Below, one piece after another: positions 52,164-55,403 of a stretch of 55,403 nucleotides of DNA. The notes below the pieces were generated by a model. The model was given only the letters and a program-made list of their open reading frames with translations. It was not told the origin of the DNA and did not search any database. How positions within the stretch are numbered: the stretch's first letter is position 1; each line of letters opens with the position of its first letter. Position numbers and translations under genes: made by a program. This DNA is from Lachnospiraceae bacterium (lineage in GTDB: Bacteria; Bacillota; Clostridia; Lachnospirales; Lachnospiraceae), in assembly GCA_011959105.1 (NCBI GenBank), contig BLLU01000226.1:1-55403 (forward strand), written 5' to 3'.

Positions 52164-53126
52164 ATGAAAAAGACGAAAACAGCGGTTCCCAAGCAAAAGG
52201 TCAGCGGCGCGAAACTTCGGGCCAAGATCTATAAGTACAGAGGCTTTTACTTTATGTTCTTGCCGGTGCTTATTTTTGCCATCATATTTAGTTATCTGCC
52301 TATGTTTGGTATCTTTCTGGGATTTACCAACTATAACGGCATCAAAGATCCAACCTTTGTCGGACTCAAAAACTTTGAGAGAATGTTTAAAATGGCCAAT
52401 TTCTGGTCGGCCTTTACCAACACTATCGTGATTAGTCTGGTCAAGCTCATATTGACAACGCTGTTTGCCGTAATAGTGTCCCTGTTCCTGAACGAGATTG
52501 TGAATCTTCATTTTAAAAAGGTGGTGCAGACCATCATCTACCTGCCTCATTTTATGTCCTGGGTAGTTACGGCGTCCATATTCTCCCTGATCCTGGCTCC
52601 CACGAACCATGGTCTGGTGAACACCTTCCTGGTGAGTATCGGCGTGCTGGAACCAAACGGTATGATCTATTTCCTCGGGTCGGACAAATGGTGGCGATTT
52701 GCGTATTACATAATTAATATTTGGAAAGAAACCGGTTGGCAGACCGTTATTTTCATGGCTACGCTGGCCGGCATAAATACAGAGTTATATGAAGCGGCGT
52801 CCATTGACGGCGCCGGGCGGTGGAATAAGATGCGTTTTATCACCTTCCCCGCATTGGCTAACACCATCCTGACTGTGTTTATCCTGAACCTGGCGAAGGT
52901 TATGAACCTGTTCGAGTCCGCGTTCGTGTTGCAGAATGATGCGGTGCTGGGCACGGCGAACGTTCTGGAGACTTATATCTATTACCAGACTTTTAACAGC
53001 GGCGCCATTCCCAACTACGGATATACCACGGCCATCGGTCTGTTTAAGTCATTAGTAGGCTGCGTGCTGGTGCTTGTCTGCAATCAATGGAGCAAGAAGG
53101 TGCGCGAAGGCCGCGGAATCGTATAG
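52164..53126 (+). CDS. Carbohydrate ABC transporter permease, LplB type
   Basis: A 320-aa inner-membrane permease with six predicted helices. The EAA loop that contacts the ATPase reads YEAASIDGAGRWNKMRFITFP (about 213-233). LplB-type permeases belong to importers of complex oligosaccharides such as polygalacturonan or lipo-oligosaccharides. The ATG at 52164 follows GAGGAAGAGCGG. It is 114 nt after the binding-protein gene and forms one operon with it. Confidence 0.93.
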   Translation: MKKTKTAVPKQKVSGAKLRAKIYKYRGFYFMFLPVLIFAIIFSYLPMFGIFLGFTNYNGIKDPTFVGLKNFERMFKMANFWSAFTNTIVISLVKLILTTLFAVIVSLFLNEIVNLHFKKVVQTIIYLPHFMSWVVTASIFSLILAPTNHGLVNTFLVSIGVLEPNGMIYFLGSDKWWRFAYYIINIWKETGWQTVIFMATLAGINTELYEAASIDGAGRWNKMRFITFPALANTILTVFILNLAKVMNLFESAFVLQNDAVLGTANVLETYIYYQTFNSGAIPNYGYTTAIGLFKSLVGCVLVLVCNQWSKKVREGRGIV

Positions 53127-53142
53127 GGAGGAGGAAACGGAT

Positions 53143-53985
53143 ATGAAAACAAAGAAAAAATTTCCGGTTTTCCGGATTGTCAATGGCCTGATCTTTATCC
53201 TGCTGGCATTGATTATCATTATTCCCATGTGGAAGATTTTGGTGGACTCATTTGACTTGAAGACCGCCTATGGTATGAAAATGTGGCCCGAGAAATTCGG
53301 ACTGGCCGGTTATGTCTCGGTATTTCGTAACCCCACTCTGTCCCGTCCTCTGGTGATCTCCTTTGTCACCACGATTCTGGGCACGATGCTGGCGCTGACA
53401 TTGTCCACTCTGGGCGCTTATGTGCTGATTCAGTGGGAGATGCCGGGAAGAACATTTTTTGCCAATTTCCTGCTGTTTACCATGATATTCAACGGCGGTA
53501 TGATCCCTACTTACCTGGTGCTGAGTTCCCTGAAGCTGACCAACACTTTGCTGGTGGTTATCCTGTTCCCTGCACTGAATGTGTATAATCTGGTGCTGAT
53601 GCGGAACTTCTTTGAGGGAATTCCCCAGAGTCTGTTCGAGTCTGCTACTTTGGACGGCTGTTCCCCGATGCAGACTTTCATCCGCATTGTGCTGCCCATG
53701 TCCAAGGCCGCGCTGGCTTCCATCGGTCTTATGTATGCCGTGACCTACTGGAATGACTACACACATTACAAACTGTATATCACGGATTCCAAGTGGTACA
53801 ACTTCCAGATGAAACTGCGCAGCGTTATCATGGGCAGCGACCTGCCTCAGTCCACTGGCGGCGCTACCGAGAACACCGTTAAGAACGCGGCGATCATCGT
53901 GGTTATCATTCCTTTTATGATTTTGTATCCTTTCCTGCAGAAGTATTTCGTAAAGGGCGTAAATATCGGCGCAGTAAAGGAATAA
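53143..53985 (+). CDS. Carbohydrate ABC transporter permease, YtcP type
   Basis: A 280-aa second permease, with six helices. Its EAA loop is FESATLDGCSPMQTFIRIVLP (about 166-186). YtcP and LplB permeases pair in the same importer. The ATG at 53143 follows GGGAGGAGG and lies 16 nt after the first permease stop. The operon ends at a long inverted repeat just downstream. Confidence 0.93.
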   Translation: MKTKKKFPVFRIVNGLIFILLALIIIIPMWKILVDSFDLKTAYGMKMWPEKFGLAGYVSVFRNPTLSRPLVISFVTTILGTMLALTLSTLGAYVLIQWEMPGRTFFANFLLFTMIFNGGMIPTYLVLSSLKLTNTLLVVILFPALNVYNLVLMRNFFEGIPQSLFESATLDGCSPMQTFIRIVLPMSKAALASIGLMYAVTYWNDYTHYKLYITDSKWYNFQMKLRSVIMGSDLPQSTGGATENTVKNAAIIVVIIPFMILYPFLQKYFVKGVNIGAVKE

Positions 53986-53994
53986 GGAAGTGTT

Positions 53995-54101
53995 AAAAAG
54001 GGCTGGCGCAAAATGCTGCTTATACACAATATAAGGATGAAACTTTCACGGTTTCAATGCCATATTTTGTAAATAGCGGTTTTGATGCGCCAGCCCTTTT
54101 T
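53995..54101. terminator. 16-bp inverted repeat with 75-nt loop after the importer operon
   Basis: AAAAAGGGCTGGCGCA (53995-54010) is exactly complementary to 54086-54101, which ends in TTTTT. The pair acts as a terminator on either strand. The 75-nt loop contains an inner hairpin (GAAAC/GTTTC). The large loop is unusual and could mark a small inserted element. Confidence 0.7.
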
Positions 54102-54233
54102 ACCTAATGCAAATGCATAAGGCATGGCTTTGTTGTCGTTAGATGGACGTAGGCTGCCCTGTTTTATGGCATAGGACATAGACTGGAAAGGGCCCTATAA
54201 GAGGTCATGAAGATATGAAAAGAGGAAGAGCAT

Positions 54234-54917
54234 ATGTGTACAATCTTTTGGGCGGGGGATTCCACCGTGCAGACCAATAACTATACCACTTACCCCCAGA
54301 CCGGCATCGGCCAGGTATTCAGTCTTTTTCTCAAAGAGAACTGCCGGGTGGAGAATCACGCGAAAAACGGCCGCAGCACCAAAAGCTTTATTCGGGAGGG
54401 CAGACTGCGGGACATAGAGGCCCGGATCGGCCAGGGGGATTTCCTCTTTATCCAGTTTGGTCACAATGACGAGAAGCAGGAGGATCCCGCCAGGTATACG
54501 GAACCCTTTTCCACTTTTGTAGAGAATCTGGAACGTTTTATCCGGGCAGCCCGGGAGCATGGGGCGCATCCGGTGCTGATTACTCCTCTGGAAAGGCGGA
54601 GGTTCGATCCGGCAGGAATATTGGAGCCCAGTCTGCATACGGACTATGTGGCCGGCATGAAGCAGGCAGCGGAACGGAATCAGGTGCCGTTGGTGGATCT
54701 GTTCGGCATGAGCAGGAAGGAATTGAACCGGGCAGGGGAGCAGGAGAGCAGAAAGTGGTATATGTTTTTTCCGGAGGGGACTTACCGGGAACATCCCGAG
54801 GCATCCTGTGACAATACCCATCTGCGGTATGAAGGGGCTGTATTGTACGGCAGTCTGATCGCGGAAGGGCTCCGCAGAATGGGTGGGATTTACGCAAGTT
54901 TGCTGGCGGAATTTTGA
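54234..54917 (+). CDS. Rhamnogalacturonan acetylesterase (SGNH hydrolase, CE12-like)
   Basis: A 227-aa GDSL/SGNH esterase that removes acetyl groups from pectin side or main chains. Block I is AGDST (Ser10). The HAKNGRSTKSF block supplies Gly/Asn, FGHNDEK is block III (about 76-82), and CDNTHLRYEG near residue 200 has the catalytic Asp and His. No signal peptide is seen, so it acts on imported oligosaccharides. The ATG at 54234 follows AGAGGAAGAG. Its position behind a carbohydrate importer, in a window that also has GH28 and uxuAB, supports a pectin role. Confidence 0.93.
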   Translation: MCTIFWAGDSTVQTNNYTTYPQTGIGQVFSLFLKENCRVENHAKNGRSTKSFIREGRLRDIEARIGQGDFLFIQFGHNDEKQEDPARYTEPFSTFVENLERFIRAAREHGAHPVLITPLERRRFDPAGILEPSLHTDYVAGMKQAAERNQVPLVDLFGMSRKELNRAGEQESRKWYMFFPEGTYREHPEASCDNTHLRYEGAVLYGSLIAEGLRRMGGIYASLLAEF

Positions 54918-54953
54918 TACCGCAAATTTTTGCATATTTCTTAAAAAAAGTTG

Positions 54954-54982
54954 TTGACAGCGAAGGGCTTTTTTGATATTAT
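54954..54982 (+). promoter_or_regulatory. Promoter of the tRNA-Ser genes
   Basis: TTGACA (54954-54959), 17-bp spacer, TATTAT (54977-54982), 52 nt before the first tRNA. Confidence 0.8.
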
Positions 54983-55034
54983 AGTTTTTGCCGTTGGGAG
55001 ACGGAGCGAAAGAATGGCTTCGCTAACACTCTTT

Positions 55035-55120
55035 GGAGAGATATCGAAGTGGTCATAACGAGGCGGTCTTGAAAACCGTTTGTCCGCAAGGGCGCGTGGG
55101 TTCGAATCCCACTCTCTCCG
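55035..55120 (+). tRNA. tRNA-Ser (anticodon TGA)
   Basis: An 86-nt class II tRNA. The acceptor GGAGAGA pairs with TCTCTCC and is followed by discriminator G. The anticodon loop CTTGAAA carries TGA at 55070-55072. The long variable arm TTTGTCCGCAAGGGCG is typical of tRNA-Ser, and the T arm GTGGGTTCGAATCCCAC is perfect. CCA is not encoded. Confidence 0.97.
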
Positions 55121-55182
55121 TTAGGAGATAAGGGATTGTCTCCATGATCAAACTAAATAAAAAGCAATAGATCAACTTACCT

Positions 55183-55271
55183 GGAGAAGTACCCAAGAGG
55201 TTGAAGGGACACCCCTGGAAAGGGTGCAGGTCGTTAATAGCGGCGCGAGGGTTCAAATCCCTCCTTCTCCG
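55183..55271 (+). tRNA. tRNA-Ser (anticodon GGA)
   Basis: An 89-nt class II tRNA. The acceptor GGAGAAG pairs with CTTCTCC. The anticodon loop CTGGAAA carries GGA at 55217-55219. It has a long variable arm and a T arm closed by GAGGG/CCCTC. CCA is not encoded. It lies 62 nt after the first tRNA-Ser and is probably co-transcribed. The remaining 132 nt of the window show no clear gene. Confidence 0.97.
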
Positions 55272-55403
55272 TTGGATGGCATAAGCCGTCCTCAGCAGTT
55301 ATTTGAAGCTGCAATCGGGACGATGTTCAGAGCATCGATACAGAATGTGGCTCCAAGCACCTTGACAAATAAACAGCAATGCAACCCTGAAAATTCTTTA
55401 AAA

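Noticed and set aside
54195..54935. A 246-codon minus-strand open frame opposite the acetylesterase
   Set aside because: The plus strand carries all SGNH motifs; the minus frame shows no recognisable domain.
55053..55256. A 67-codon minus-strand open frame
   Set aside because: It is antisense to two intact tRNA-Ser genes and contains the well-known spurious VGFEPTRP translation of a tRNA T arm.
55362..55403. TTGACA near the right end as a promoter
   Set aside because: No acceptable -10 at 16-18 bp, and the window ends before any downstream gene can be judged.

Overview
The window looks like chromosomal DNA of a gut-type Lachnospiraceae (Clostridia, roughly mid-50s % GC by eye). The evidence is strong AGGAGG ribosome binding sites, a FeoA-FeoA-FeoB-Cys-rich operon, an FMN-riboswitch/RibU unit, a YitT protein, a MoxR-DUF58-transglutaminase operon and a TnpV relic. 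The species cannot be named from this sequence alone.

Layout. 0.1-4.6 kb: a GH28 pectinase, a sugar isomerase behind a tandem structured repeat, and an AAA/PD-(D/E)XK protein. 5.2-9.3 kb: a heterodimeric ABC exporter. 9.4-12.9 kb: two HhH-GPD DNA repair enzymes (Ogg, Nth), a bacteriohemerythrin fusion and DegV. 13.0-16.9 kb: uxuB-uxuA and a divergent AraC regulator (hexuronate catabolism). 17-18.7 kb: an Hpt protein and an HD-GYP response regulator. 18.8-25.9 kb: MoxR, DUF58, transglutaminase, a DD-carboxypeptidase and YitT. 26-28.1 kb: a Cys-rich unknown, an aldo/keto reductase and Hsp20 under a CIRCE-like operator. 28.4-31.75 kb: the ferrous iron operon with two DtxR-like boxes. 31.75-34.8 kb: an AT-rich island (GNAT, LytTR/DUF3021 pair, broken tnpV, a zinc-ribbon membrane protein) that abuts a truncated gene. 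35-42 kb: small membrane proteins, Tex, an MCP, and RibU under an FMN riboswitch. 42-48.3 kb: tsaE-tsaB-rimI ... rnz ... tsaD (tRNA t6A synthesis and tRNA maturation) and ispD. 48.3-54.9 kb: a serine hydrolase, then a highly expressed-looking carbohydrate ABC importer and a rhamnogalacturonan acetylesterase. 55.0-55.3 kb: two tRNA-Ser genes.

Pectin theme. GH28, the acetylesterase, the LplB/YtcP-type importer and UxuAB/AraC together suggest uptake and breakdown of pectic oligosaccharides and uronates, although they lie in three separate loci.

Most notable observation. A structured element occurs at three loci: two 103-nt tandem units before the isomerase, one unit between feoB and the Cys-rich protein gene, and one diverged unit that fills the predicted 5' UTR of tex. 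Each has three nested stems (P1-P3) whose sequences change while pairing is kept. The loop carries a GGGACGCA..GCGGC-like core, and the element ends in GCGGAACT followed by an A/T run and the Shine-Dalgarno of the next gene. It may be an undescribed cis-regulatory RNA or a dispersed structured repeat. I could not search Rfam.
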